Assembly: GCA_963768085.1 (NCBI GenBank)
Contig: CAVYGO010000002.1
Span: 372,001-436,000 of the forward strand
Source: Pukyongia sp963768085
Lineage (GTDB): Bacteria > Bacteroidota > Bacteroidia > Flavobacteriales > Flavobacteriaceae
Reading direction: 5' to 3'
DNA: 64,000 bases
In this document: one piece after another, positions 17,879-26,146 of the stretch
How the letters are laid out: each line of letters opens with the position of its first letter
How positions within the stretch are numbered: position 1 is the first letter of the stretch
Made by a program: the position numbers and the translations under genes
The notes under the pieces: model-generated
Databases searched by the model: none
Told to the model about the DNA's origin: nothing
Seen by the model: the letters and a program-made list of their open reading frames with translations, nothing else

Positions 17879-19819
17879 CTAATCTTTAAGAGGATCTAGC
17901 GGCTCTATGATATCAAATCCCATCTTATTGTACAATTCAATATAGCGCGGATCATCTTTAATTGGCTGTAACATAGGTTCTTCCTTTAACCAGGTCATTT
18001 CAACTTCTCGTTTCTCATAGGATGTATTAAGCCATTTAAAAGTTCTGTCATAATCCTTAATATGACAATAATATAATGCTAGAAACCAGGCGGGGCTGCC
18101 GGAGCTGAGCGCTTCATTCTGCTTATGCAGAGAATTTAGACTAGTATTCAGTCTTTCGCTATCACCTGTTATCTCACCATGTATCGCCGTTAACCAGTGT
18201 ACAATGGGTGGCCGATCATCGTGGTGATCAAGTATAACTTCCAAATGGTTTGCCGACTTATCAATCTCATCCATATAATAATACCATTTGGATGTTTCTA
18301 ATAAGTAAAAATAATTGTCTTGAGAAAATGGATCCAAGGCCTCCAATAGTTCAACTGCAGCATCCTTATCGCCTAGCATAAACTTAATGAATGCTTTTTG
18401 CATATACCCATCTCCAACAATAGGATAATATTTGATTTCTTTTTCTATGATCTTCATAGATTCCTCCAGTCTCCCCGATTTCCGGGTGTAATCAAAACCG
18501 TAATCCCTGTAATTCAATCCGGCTTCGTCACGCATCGTATTTTGAAAATGTTGTTCGGCTTTCTCAATATCGTATTCATAATAGAATGCCCCACCTACAA
18601 GTTGATCATTAATCCTATTGATATTATAACCTGATCCTAACTTGTCCATCTTCAATGCAGTTTTAAAATTTTCTTTTGCTTTTTGCCAAGCTACCTGTTC
18701 AGGTAATAATCCCCAAATCGCTCCGGATACATTATACGTTCTTCCCAGACCAACATATGGCTCAACGAAAGTCGAATCCATTGCTATCGCTTCTTTATAC
18801 AGTGACACTGCATTTTCCAGACCATATTTATTAAGTTTGCTAAACTGATCTTCGGCCTTTAAGTATAGTCTGTACGCTTCCTCATCATGAGTAGGCAATG
18901 AATTAATTTCATCCTTTTCATTTAATGTAACATTAACTTCCATGTTCTCAGCTACATTTTCGGCTATATCGGCTTGCATTTCAAAGATCTCATCACTCTT
19001 CCAGGCCCCTGTATACTCCAGAGACCATAAAAAATCATTCGAACTTACCTCAATTAAATTCAGATTGCTCATTACCTGCGCTCCGGATAATTTAAAATTT
19101 CCCTCCAGAATGTATTCAACATTAAGCTCTTTGGCTATTTCTTTGGTTAATTTTTCCGAATCTTTATAATTTATAACAGTGGAAAATGGCACTACCTTTT
19201 CGATATCGGAGATCTTGGAAAGCCTGGTTATTACGGCATCGGTGATTCCATCACTTACATATTCTAATTCAGGATCGCCACTCCAGTTCTTAAAAGGCAG
19301 CACCGCGATGGTCTTAGCTTTTTCTTCAATGTTCGTCTCAGTTATTGTGGATTCTTCTCTCTGGAAATATTGATACAGAAAAACGGTCAATACAATAACG
19401 GTAATTGCTATAAACCAAAAAAGTATTCGTTTGCTTTTAGATATTGAAGATATAGGTTCATTCTCGGAAGTACCGTTAAAAGCAGCTAGTTCCATCTGGT
19501 GTCTTACTTCCCCCGGGGGATACCCAAAATACGCATTAAAACAGGTATTAAAGTAAGTGGCGCTGTTAAAGCCCACTTTATAGGCAACTTCCGAAGCTGT
19601 TATATCTTCTTCTTGAAGTATTTTCAATGCTTCGTCCAACCTGATCTCACGGATAAACTGACTAACGGACTGACCGGTTGCTGCTTTAAGTTTCCTGTGA
19701 AGCTGCGACCTGCTCATCCCGAATTGTTCCACTAAATCACTTACTCCGAATTGCTCTTCGGTGAAGTTTTCGAGAACGATCCCCCTAAGTTTCTCGATAA
19801 AAGCACTATGATTGGCCAT
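17879..19819 (-). CDS. Membrane-bound AraC-type regulator with TolB-like and TPR sensor domains
   Basis: I choose ATG 19819 (MANHSAFIEKLRGI), giving 646 residues; the longer frame runs into the terminator of the upstream operon. Residues about 20-110 are an AraC HTH pair (GVSDLVEQFGMSRSQLHRKL, VAYKVGFNSATYFNTCF). A single transmembrane helix follows (ILFWFIAITVIVLTVFLYQY). The remainder is periplasmic: a TolB/FlgO-like domain (TIAVLPFKNWSGDPELEYVS, then DGITDAVITRLSKI) and then several TPR units (GLENAVSLYKEAIAMDSTF, KAEQHFQNTMRDEAG). The architecture recalls CadC-type or adenylate-cyclase-type regulators that sense signals across the membrane. The target genes are unknown. Confidence 0.8.
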   Translation of the reverse strand: MANHSAFIEKLRGIVLENFTEEQFGVSDLVEQFGMSRSQLHRKLKAATGQSVSQFIREIRLDEALKILQEEDITASEVAYKVGFNSATYFNTCFNAYFGYPPGEVRHQMELAAFNGTSENEPISSISKSKRILFWFIAITVIVLTVFLYQYFQREESTITETNIEEKAKTIAVLPFKNWSGDPELEYVSDGITDAVITRLSKISDIEKVVPFSTVINYKDSEKLTKEIAKELNVEYILEGNFKLSGAQVMSNLNLIEVSSNDFLWSLEYTGAWKSDEIFEMQADIAENVAENMEVNVTLNEKDEINSLPTHDEEAYRLYLKAEDQFSKLNKYGLENAVSLYKEAIAMDSTFVEPYVGLGRTYNVSGAIWGLLPEQVAWQKAKENFKTALKMDKLGSGYNINRINDQLVGGAFYYEYDIEKAEQHFQNTMRDEAGLNYRDYGFDYTRKSGRLEESMKIIEKEIKYYPIVGDGYMQKAFIKFMLGDKDAAVELLEALDPFSQDNYFYLLETSKWYYYMDEIDKSANHLEVILDHHDDRPPIVHWLTAIHGEITGDSERLNTSLNSLHKQNEALSSGSPAWFLALYYCHIKDYDRTFKWLNTSYEKREVEMTWLKEEPMLQPIKDDPRYIELYNKMGFDIIEPLDPLKD

Positions 19820-19904
19820 CGTTGATAATTGGTCGGTTAGTCTGCCTAAGTAATTAAAGATAGCTAATTTTTTTATCGTCAGATGTTGAGCGACCGCAGA
19901 TAAT

Positions 19905-19932
19905 AAAAAAAGGTGCCGAAGCACCATTTTTT
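19905..19932 (-). terminator. Intrinsic terminator after the sigma-factor operon
   Basis: GGTGC and GCACC stems with a CGAA tetraloop are flanked by A-runs and T-runs. The hairpin lies 14 bases past the stop at 19946 and separates the sigma/membrane-protein operon from the AraC-type gene downstream. Confidence 0.8.
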
Positions 19933-19945
19933 ATTGTTCGGAATG

Positions 19946-20545
19946 TTATTCCAAATCCCTTAATACATTTTCGGCAGATGCAGTCACCTTCTGATACCCC
20001 CTGTAACCATATCTTGAGAAGAGGATGACTCCAATAGTCACAGCCCCGGTGAAGACCCACAGCCATGGATCATGATCTATTTTAAAGAAGTCTTTATTAT
20101 TCATGATCATTGAAAACACAGGAATAGTGACCCACATCATTACTACACTCAACATAACGGCTGCTTTTTGAATTAATAACATATTCTTTCTTTTCTTCGC
20201 AAACTCAATCATGGTTTCCTTATAATTACCTTTCGATAAATTCAAACTTCGCATTCCGTGAATGGCGCGTAGGCTTAGCGCCGGAAGTACAATTAAGAAC
20301 AATAAAGTGATCAAGCTACACACCATAAGATACCATGTATTCATCTTATCCAGATTGATAAGTATGATAAGCGCAAATACAAAACAGATCACTGCCCCGG
20401 CGGTTTCGAATAACGATAAGGTGTAAAATCGATTCCTGAATTTTTGCTGTGTCATTTCCATAATAAGTTTGTTTGTTAGTTTTTTCTGACTTTCAAGCTG
20501 ACTATTCATTTGAGTCCAAAGTGTTTGCATTTCTTCCAGTTCCAT
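19946..20545 (-). CDS. Four-helix membrane protein encoded with an ECF sigma factor
   Basis: I choose the ATG at 20545 (MELEEMQTLWTQMN), six bases downstream of the sigma factor stop, rather than a TTG just upstream. The 199-residue protein has a cytoplasmic N-terminal helix (residues 1-45, QLESQKKLTNKLI), two hydrophobic hairpins (AGAVICFVFALIILINL plus LMVCSLITLLFLIVLPALSL; AVMLSVVMMWVTIPVFSMI plus WLWVFTGAVTIGVILF) and a short C-terminal tail. No zinc anti-sigma motif is present. The tight linkage implies an anti-sigma or sigma-controlled membrane partner. This pair arrangement is frequent in flavobacteria. Confidence 0.7.
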   Translation of the reverse strand: MELEEMQTLWTQMNSQLESQKKLTNKLIMEMTQQKFRNRFYTLSLFETAGAVICFVFALIILINLDKMNTWYLMVCSLITLLFLIVLPALSLRAIHGMRSLNLSKGNYKETMIEFAKKRKNMLLIQKAAVMLSVVMMWVTIPVFSMIMNNKDFFKIDHDPWLWVFTGAVTIGVILFSRYGYRGYQKVTASAENVLRDLE

Positions 20546-20551
20546 AGTCAA

Positions 20552-21034
20552 TTATTTTAAAATTTGTTTTCTGAGCTTCTCCTTTATTCTACCTATTCTT
20601 GTACCGATGTTAGATTTGCTTAATCCGGTAATAGAAGCTATTTCATCGTGTTTCTTACCATCCAGGAATAAGAGAATGATCCCTTTTTCGATATCGTTTA
20701 ATTTGTGAATCTGATCGTAGACTAGCTGGAGGCGTTCTTCCAGTACCGGATCGTAATTTTCATGCTGAAGAACTACATTCTCCAGAGGTATATTATAGCC
20801 TCTTTTTTTTGCTCTCTTCGAATGAAATAAGGCCGTATTCAGTGCGATTCGATACATCCAGGTACTCACCTTGGCATCCCCTCTGAAGCTTTCGAAACTC
20901 TTCCATAACTGAAACACTACTTCCTGGTACAGGTCATTCTGATCTTCAGCATTATTGGCATAGATCCTGGCGATCTTATAAATGATCCCCTCGTTGTCCT
21001 TAATAATCTTCGTAAAGGTTTCTTCCCTGCTCAT
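20552..21034 (-). CDS. ECF-type RNA polymerase sigma factor (sigma-70 family)
   Basis: The 160-residue protein has region 2 (NDLYQEVVFQLWKSFESF, STWMYRIALNTAL) with the DNA-melting and -10 recognition helices. After a short linker comes region 4 (LNDIEKGIILLFLDGKKHDE, IASITGLSKSNIGTRIGRIK), the HTH that reads the -35/-33 element. The length is typical for ECF factors. It is the first gene of a two-gene operon with a four-helix membrane protein, ended by the hairpin at 19905. Its promoter lies in the 387-base region upstream, shared with a divergently transcribed small-protein gene. Confidence 0.9.
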   Translation of the reverse strand: MSREETFTKIIKDNEGIIYKIARIYANNAEDQNDLYQEVVFQLWKSFESFRGDAKVSTWMYRIALNTALFHSKRAKKRGYNIPLENVVLQHENYDPVLEERLQLVYDQIHKLNDIEKGIILLFLDGKKHDEIASITGLSKSNIGTRIGRIKEKLRKQILK

Positions 21035-21421
21035 TCAATGATGTTCTACCCTATTAGTATTCATAGTACTGAAAAAATCACACATGAGTTGAATTTATTT
21101 TCGCAAATTCAAAAGAAGAATAGCTTGAAATTGGGCGAATTCAATAAATTGACCAAACGCACGCTTCGCATTGATATTACAATTTAACACTTGGACAACT
21201 TTCTTAATGATTTCATCCTAAATTATTTGAACAACTGATTTTCAATACCTTTTATCGAATAGTTCCAAAAGTAAATTTTTTATAAGCGGAAATTTCTTAC
21301 ATTTATACTCTACCCCATAATCCTACCACATTCGATCGATATATCGATCAATCAGAATCTCCTCTTATACTATTGTTTAAGGACGCATTAATTGAATTAG
21401 TAACCCAAAAAACAATGATAT
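21035..21421. other. Divergent control region between the ECF sigma gene and a small-protein gene
   Basis: 387 bases without a large ORF. It contains a perfect 16-bp palindrome GATCGATATATCGATC at 21334-21349 and the TTATACTA element at 21365-21372. It also contains GGACGCATT at 21381-21389, shared with the leader of the second small-protein gene. Confidence 0.5.
21334..21349. promoter_or_regulatory. Perfect 16-bp palindrome, possible operator
   Basis: GATCGATATATCGATC is self-complementary over all 16 bases. It lies 88 bases before the start of the 37-residue ORF and about 300 bases upstream of the sigma factor gene. No factor can be assigned. Confidence 0.3.
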
Positions 21422-21535
21422 ATGATGAAAAAACTACACAAAAAAATCTTTAACAATTGGGATGAAAAAGTTAAGAATTGGAAAGCTAAACTAGCCGTGT
21501 ATGCACGTGCCAGTAGCTATGCCATTCACAGATAA
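21422..21535 (+). CDS. 37-residue protein, copy A of a two-member small-protein family
   Basis: The ORF starts with two consecutive ATG codons and encodes 37 residues. After a Lys-rich start (MMKKLHKKIF) it continues NWDEKVKNWKAKLAVYA and ends RASSYAIHR. It aligns without gaps over its last 26 residues to the 32-residue ORF at 27069-27167, with 16 identities and the identical tail ASSYAIHR. Differences between the copies in the tail are synonymous (AGC/AGT, GCC/GCA, ATT/ATC), which supports translation and purifying selection. There is no signal peptide or membrane helix; the middle can form a basic amphipathic helix with two Trp. A strong terminator follows 25 bases later. Function unknown; a toxin, peptide signal or RNA-binding protein are guesses. 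Confidence 0.7.
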   Translation: MMKKLHKKIFNNWDEKVKNWKAKLAVYARASSYAIHR

Positions 21536-21560
21536 TTTACCCTTGTTAAGAGAAAAGAAA

Positions 21561-21592
21561 AACCCCTCACGAATGTGAGGGGTTATTTTTTT
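21561..21592. terminator. Intrinsic terminator after small-protein gene A
   Basis: A perfect 10-bp GC-rich stem (AACCCCTCAC with GTGAGGGGTT, loop GAAT) is followed by a T-run. On the other strand it lies 22 bases past the stop of the 21615-23267 gene and may also end that transcript. Confidence 0.9.
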
Positions 21593-21614
21593 AAGAATTT
21601 ATACGCTAACTACA

Positions 21615-23267
21615 TTAATGTGATGCACCTTCAATCTTCCTTAGCATACTGCTCGCGTTCTTCCCTGTCGGCCCTTTAGGATCCATCTGCAGCGCCTTCT
21701 GATAATATTCCCTGGCCTTTTCCTTATCTCCCGCTTCCAAATACCCTTCAGCTAAACTATCCCAGGCATTGGCAGAATCGGGGAATAACTGAGCGACAAA
21801 TGTAAAAATAGCAATGGCAGTTTGAGGATCACCTCTTCGTATCGACTGATATCCGGCATCGTTCAATTCTCCTTCAAAGTTGAAGAATTTGTAACGTGGA
21901 TCTCTAACCATTTTGGGAACTTCTGTGGCCAATTTTTCTTGTTGCCCGGAAGTGTACAGTTCGGTCATATATCGCATGGGATCCAGAACAAAATTCGAAT
22001 CGTCAAAATTGAGGGCCGCCGCTAAAACCGGGTCCTTATTGGTCTTATACTCCTCAAAGCTCATATCGACAGCAATATGAGGCGCCAGCCAATCGTCGTT
22101 CTCCCACTGTGGCTTGTCCTGCCACCAGGCAAACGATAAATAGATCGGGGTTTTTGTACTGGGGAGAATCACCTCGTTGTTATCCCCGTAAAAATTAATA
22201 TTTTCTCCTGTAGGCTCCCCTATAAATACAGCATTGGTGTAATTGTCGAGTTCATTAACCAGATTCTGACAAGCAGAGAATGTTCTTCTGCCAAGAATCA
22301 CAACAAAATTTCCTACCTGGTTTATTTTCTTAGATTCTATGATCCTGGTAACAAGAGCTTTATTTTTATAATTGTTCCCACCTCCGTTCAACCGTACATC
22401 CAGTACCAGGCGTTTTACCTCATTCTTTTCAATGAAATCGAAAACACGGGTATAGAATTCAGGGATCGTTTCAGACGGATCATCCTGAATCTGACTTTGC
22501 CTCACATATACCGTTTTGGATTCGGGCAGATATTCGTAATAGTATATTTTATCAAGGTTCTTAAGATAAAGAGGGGTTTCCCCAGTTTCACGAACGTCCA
22601 GCCATGCATCTGAATTTTGCACATAGCCATAGGTCTTTGGTGTCATCGTACCCGCTGGAAGCACATTAAAGGTGGTCTTAAAGGTCTTTCCGTCCTTTTC
22701 CAGCGTCAGCTCCACCTGGTCCGACAATTCCGGAACTACTCCCTGTGCATGTAATACCTCGGGGCTCATTAGATACATGAATCCATAGGCTTTAAAGAAC
22801 TGTTCATTTTCAACCGGTACGACGGGATACACAGCTTTTAATGCGTTTTCTATAGACATATTTCCAATCCCAATGACCTTAGCTCCCAGTGCCTGGGAAT
22901 AATCTTTTTGAACACCCTGTACATAAATCCCATCTGAAAAATGATAAAGATTTACAGGGAACTGCCTGAATGCAGTCGGGTTCCCATGCCATCCCATACG
23001 AGTATGTCCGTATTTGAACATTCCAATAATTCGTGCGATACCAACACTGATCTCATGTTGTTCGAGATTGGGAATCTGTTTATGAAGTTCCGATACAGCC
23101 GTGTCGAATTCCTTTGCTGAAGTCTTTTTAAAGAGAAAAGGATAGTCCTTGTGAACTGTGTGTTGTAGAAATTTAAGGTCGTCCTGCCATTGCTTCGCAG
23201 TAAAATTCGATTGTGCAGTGGCCTGTAACATCAGGAAACTGATGAATAGTAAGATGATTTTTTTCAT
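21615..23267 (-). CDS. Exported S41-like (tail-specific-protease-type) peptidase with C-terminal TPRs
   Basis: The 550-residue protein has a signal peptide (MKKIILLFISFLMLQATAQS). An N-terminal helical domain contains YGHTRMGWHG, and a central segment resembles the PDZ-less S41 layout. The catalytic domain has LVLDVRLNGGGNN (residues 288-299) and GRRTFSACQNL, where Ser331 is the likely nucleophile, followed by FIGEPTGENINFYG. The C-terminus holds one or two TPR motifs (NAWDSLAEGYLEAGDKEKAR, EYYQKALQMDPKG), found fused to S41-type hydrolases in Bacteroidota. It probably acts on peptides in the periplasm. It is monocistronic, with an AT-rich upstream region shared with the divergent M28 gene. 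Confidence 0.75.
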   Translation of the reverse strand: MKKIILLFISFLMLQATAQSNFTAKQWQDDLKFLQHTVHKDYPFLFKKTSAKEFDTAVSELHKQIPNLEQHEISVGIARIIGMFKYGHTRMGWHGNPTAFRQFPVNLYHFSDGIYVQGVQKDYSQALGAKVIGIGNMSIENALKAVYPVVPVENEQFFKAYGFMYLMSPEVLHAQGVVPELSDQVELTLEKDGKTFKTTFNVLPAGTMTPKTYGYVQNSDAWLDVRETGETPLYLKNLDKIYYYEYLPESKTVYVRQSQIQDDPSETIPEFYTRVFDFIEKNEVKRLVLDVRLNGGGNNYKNKALVTRIIESKKINQVGNFVVILGRRTFSACQNLVNELDNYTNAVFIGEPTGENINFYGDNNEVILPSTKTPIYLSFAWWQDKPQWENDDWLAPHIAVDMSFEEYKTNKDPVLAAALNFDDSNFVLDPMRYMTELYTSGQQEKLATEVPKMVRDPRYKFFNFEGELNDAGYQSIRRGDPQTAIAIFTFVAQLFPDSANAWDSLAEGYLEAGDKEKAREYYQKALQMDPKGPTGKNASSMLRKIEGASH

Positions 23268-23461
23268 TTTTTTGATTGATTAATAGTTATATATACAAGT
23301 GTGATTTTTACTCGTATTGTTACACTTTTGATATTTTATTTCATTGATTTTGACATATTTACGCTATCACCATCTGCTAATTTTAAAAAGTTAGGAAACG
23401 AATACGTGAATAAACACTATTTTTAATGGATCAACTAAATCAAAATTACAACTTCTTACAT

Positions 23462-25012
23462 ATGAAAAAATTACTCTCCTTCGGATTAGTACTATTAATC
23501 GGACTTACCTCAGTAATTGCCCAGGAAAAGGACCCTGTGATCGAGGCCATGATTAAAGAAGCAAGCGAAAATTCACAACTGAAGCAATTAGGTCATGAGC
23601 TTATGGATCAGATCGGTCCAAGACTTGTAGGCACGCCACAAATGAAAAATGCCCATGACTGGGCTGTTGCCAAATATTCCAATTGGGGTATTAACGCCCG
23701 AAATGAACAATATGGTGAATGGCGTGGTTGGGAACGCGGTATCACACATATCGATATGGTCTATCCCCGAATTCAAAGTTTACGGGGAACTCAATTAGCT
23801 TGGAATCCGGGTACAGGGAAGGATGGCGTAACCGCTGAATTGGTAGTTTTACCTCGTGTAAAAGATGCCGCAGACTTTACAAAATGGCTACCTACCGTTA
23901 AAGGTAAATTAGTCATGATCTCGATGCAACAACCCACAGGAAGACCTGATTATAATTGGGAAGAATACGCTACGGAAGATTCCTTTCAGAAGATGAAAGA
24001 TGAACGGGACGCAATCACTAAAGAATGGCGTAATAATATGGAGAATACGGGATACAACAGACGAACTATGCCTGCCGCGCTTGAAGAAGCTGGTGCCGCC
24101 GGGATCGTGATGTCGAACTGGTCCAGAGGATTTGGAGTGAATAAAATTTTCGGTGCAAATACGAAATCCATTCCAACGGTCGATCTCGAACTCGAAGATT
24201 ATGGTATGTTATACAGACTTGTGGAATCCGGCCAGAAGCCAAGGATTCATATCGTAGCCGAGTCGAAGGATCTAGGTTCTATGCCAACTTTTAATACGAT
24301 CGCTGAGATCAAAGGTTCGGAAAAGCCGGATGAGTATGTAATCCTTTCTGCTCATTTCGATTCCTGGGATGGAGCAACAGGAGCTACCGATAATGGTACG
24401 GGGACCCTTGTGATGATGGAAGCCATGCGCATCCTGAAAAAACACTATCCTAATCCAAAACGAACCATAATGGTGGGCTTATGGGGAAGCGAAGAGCAGG
24501 GACTTAATGGTTCACGTGCTTTCGTAGAGGATCATCCGGAGATCGTGAAGGGTGTACAGGCAGTGTTCAACCAGGATAACGGAACCGGAAGAGTTGTACG
24601 TCTATCGGGAGGCGGACTACTGAATTCGTACGATTACCTGTCGCGATGGCTGAATGCCGTACCAAGAGACATTACTTCAGAAATAGAAACCACTTTTCCC
24701 GGCACCCCGGCGCGCGGTGGTTCAGATTATGCCTCGTTCCAGGCAGCTGGTGCTCCGGCATTCAGTTTGAGTTCATTAAGCTGGGCATACTGGAATTACA
24801 CCTGGCACACCAACCGTGATACCTACGATAAAATTGTTTTTGATGACGTACAGAATAATGTGATACTAACCGCTATTCTTACCTATATGGCCAGTGAAGA
24901 TCCTGAAAAGACATCCAGAGAACGCTCGGTATTACCTGTGAGCAGACGCACCGGTAAGCAGCTGGAATGGCCTGGTCCGAGATCTCCGGAGCGGAAAGGT
25001 GGAATGAATTAA
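23462..25012 (+). CDS. Exported M28 zinc aminopeptidase with PA-domain insertion
   Basis: I choose the ATG at 23462 because MKKLLSFGLVLLIGLTSVIAQ is a signal peptide. The 516-residue protein has the M28 dinuclear zinc site: His298 in SAHFDSWDG, Asp310 in GATDNG, Glu344/Glu345 in GSEEQG, Asp372 in FNQDNG, and His449 in YTWHTNRDTYD. Between the N-terminal part and the peptidase core lies a protease-associated-like segment (TAELVVLPRVKDAADF, EAGAAGIVMSNW). The length and order fit carboxypeptidase Q/M28 family members of flavobacteria, which trim amino acids or dipeptides from peptides outside the cytoplasm. It is divergent from the S41-like gene, so the two may be co-controlled. Confidence 0.9.
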   Translation: MKKLLSFGLVLLIGLTSVIAQEKDPVIEAMIKEASENSQLKQLGHELMDQIGPRLVGTPQMKNAHDWAVAKYSNWGINARNEQYGEWRGWERGITHIDMVYPRIQSLRGTQLAWNPGTGKDGVTAELVVLPRVKDAADFTKWLPTVKGKLVMISMQQPTGRPDYNWEEYATEDSFQKMKDERDAITKEWRNNMENTGYNRRTMPAALEEAGAAGIVMSNWSRGFGVNKIFGANTKSIPTVDLELEDYGMLYRLVESGQKPRIHIVAESKDLGSMPTFNTIAEIKGSEKPDEYVILSAHFDSWDGATGATDNGTGTLVMMEAMRILKKHYPNPKRTIMVGLWGSEEQGLNGSRAFVEDHPEIVKGVQAVFNQDNGTGRVVRLSGGGLLNSYDYLSRWLNAVPRDITSEIETTFPGTPARGGSDYASFQAAGAPAFSLSSLSWAYWNYTWHTNRDTYDKIVFDDVQNNVILTAILTYMASEDPEKTSRERSVLPVSRRTGKQLEWPGPRSPERKGGMN

Positions 25013-25058
25013 AAAATTTACCGCAAGACCGTAATTAGTTGTTATTACGGTCTTGCGG
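25011..25058 (-). terminator. Strong 15-bp hairpin with a U-tract on the minus strand
   Basis: CCGCAAGACCGTAAT pairs perfectly with ATTACGGTCTTGCGG around an 8-base loop. On the minus strand the stem is followed by TAAATTTTTT, so it should terminate the GerW/YtfJ-like gene. On the plus strand no T-run follows, so for the M28 gene it would serve mainly as a 3' stabilising stem. Confidence 0.75.
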
Positions 25059-25099
25059 CACGCCTAATTCGAGTTGATCTATCGAACTCCTCCTATAAC

Positions 25100-25474
25100 C
25101 TAAGCAATTTCTGATTCTTTGCCTCGATTTTCATAGATCTTCTCGATCATTTCCGGTACTTTCTCGAAGGCAGCAGCTAAACCATGCGCTTTGCCAGCTT
25201 CGATGAAGCTAATTTCTTCATTCTTAGTTACCAGGAATCCAAGAGGTTCAATGCCCATTCCGGCACCGGCACCCATTCCGTAACCAGTTTTTGTTTTTGT
25301 TTTCTTCTCAATACCTTCTCCTTCACCGGAACCAAATCCCATTCCGATTTTAATTACAGGAACACATGTGAATTCGCCCAATTTAAATTGTTCTCCTACA
25401 ACGGTTTCTGTCTTCGCTTCATTCTTGATAAACTCAGTTATCTGTTTCAATAATTCTTCAAAGTGTAAGACCAT
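25100..25474 (-). CDS. GerW/YtfJ-family protein
   Basis: The 124-residue protein matches the YtfJ/GerW family: an N-terminal helix (FEELLKQITEFIKN), a strand that introduces the core (TVVGEQFKLGEFTCVPVIKI), a glycine-rich loop region (GMGFGSGEGEG and GYGMGAGAGMG), then PLGFLVTKNEEISFIEAG. In Bacillus this family is linked to sporulation and germination; this organism shows no sign of sporulating, so a general envelope or stress role is more likely. It is cytoplasmic by sequence. It lies 10 bases downstream of a DUF2953-like gene, the same neighbour as in Bacillus (ytfI-ytfJ). Confidence 0.8.
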   Translation of the reverse strand: MVLHFEELLKQITEFIKNEAKTETVVGEQFKLGEFTCVPVIKIGMGFGSGEGEGIEKKTKTKTGYGMGAGAGMGIEPLGFLVTKNEEISFIEAGKAHGLAAAFEKVPEMIEKIYENRGKESEIA

Positions 25475-25484
25475 GACAAAAATT

Positions 25485-26009
25485 TTAAATATTAATAATA
25501 GATTTAAGTATATATATGGGTCGATTATGTACAGTTAGTGCCAATCGATTTTTATTCTTAAAATTAATGGCGAAACTTCCTTCCCACCTGTTCAGCATGA
25601 AAAACACCGGATATAGTTTCGCATTCAGAACGTAATCACCGGTATCCAGATCAACCAGTAATTGTTTAACTTCGAACGTTTTTAACACCCGCCAGGCTCT
25701 ACGTCCTTCATTGGTCCAATTTTTATTTTTCTTCTTCTTAACATCTTCTTTCCCCTTATTCGATGCTAAATTTTTCTTTTTCGAAGCAGTTATTTTTCGA
25801 AGCGGGTAGAAATTGAAATTTAGAAACAGAACGTTAAGTTTAACCTTTAATACCTCTTTATCGTCCCCTAGAACTGAAGCCTTCGCTAGGCCTTTAAATT
25901 GAAGATAGTATTCGTTGGTGTCAGTATCAATTTTCAATACTATGGGCATCCACAAAAGATAGCCTATCAGGAGTAACAACAGAACAATTATGACGAGCAG
26001 AGCGGCCAT
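25485..26009 (-). CDS. Membrane-anchored DUF2953-like protein, partner of GerW/YtfJ-like protein
   Basis: The 174-residue protein has one N-terminal transmembrane helix (LLVIIVLLLLLIGYLLW), a strand-rich segment (YLQFKGLAKASVLG), a very Lys-rich linker (KKNLASNKGKEDVKKKKNK), then VKQLLVDLDTGDYVLNAKLYP, which fits DUF2953 proteins such as YtfI. The assignment rests mostly on layout and on the adjacent ytfJ-like gene. It is the first gene of a two-gene operon. The lysine-rich middle may bind membrane lipids or nucleic acid. Confidence 0.55.
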   Translation of the reverse strand: MAALLVIIVLLLLLIGYLLWMPIVLKIDTDTNEYYLQFKGLAKASVLGDDKEVLKVKLNVLFLNFNFYPLRKITASKKKNLASNKGKEDVKKKKNKNWTNEGRRAWRVLKTFEVKQLLVDLDTGDYVLNAKLYPVFFMLNRWEGSFAINFKNKNRLALTVHNRPIYILKSIINI

Positions 26010-26146
26010 AACATAACTTTCTGCAAATAAAAGCAGTCTGAAAATAGATTCCTATGACCTACATCATTGTCATCATATTTTGATGAAATAAATATTGATT
26101 CTGAATAAGCTAATTTCAGTAACCTCCTACAGTCTATAAAATGAAT

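Noticed and set aside
21422..21592. Small ORF A as an attenuation leader peptide
   Set aside because: No biosynthetic gene follows on the same strand, there is no run of one codon type, and a homolog exists elsewhere.
23296..23340. Imperfect inverted repeat AAGTGT...ACACTT between the S41- and M28-type genes
   Set aside because: Arms are short and the region is AT-rich; it may be an operator but chance is just as likely.
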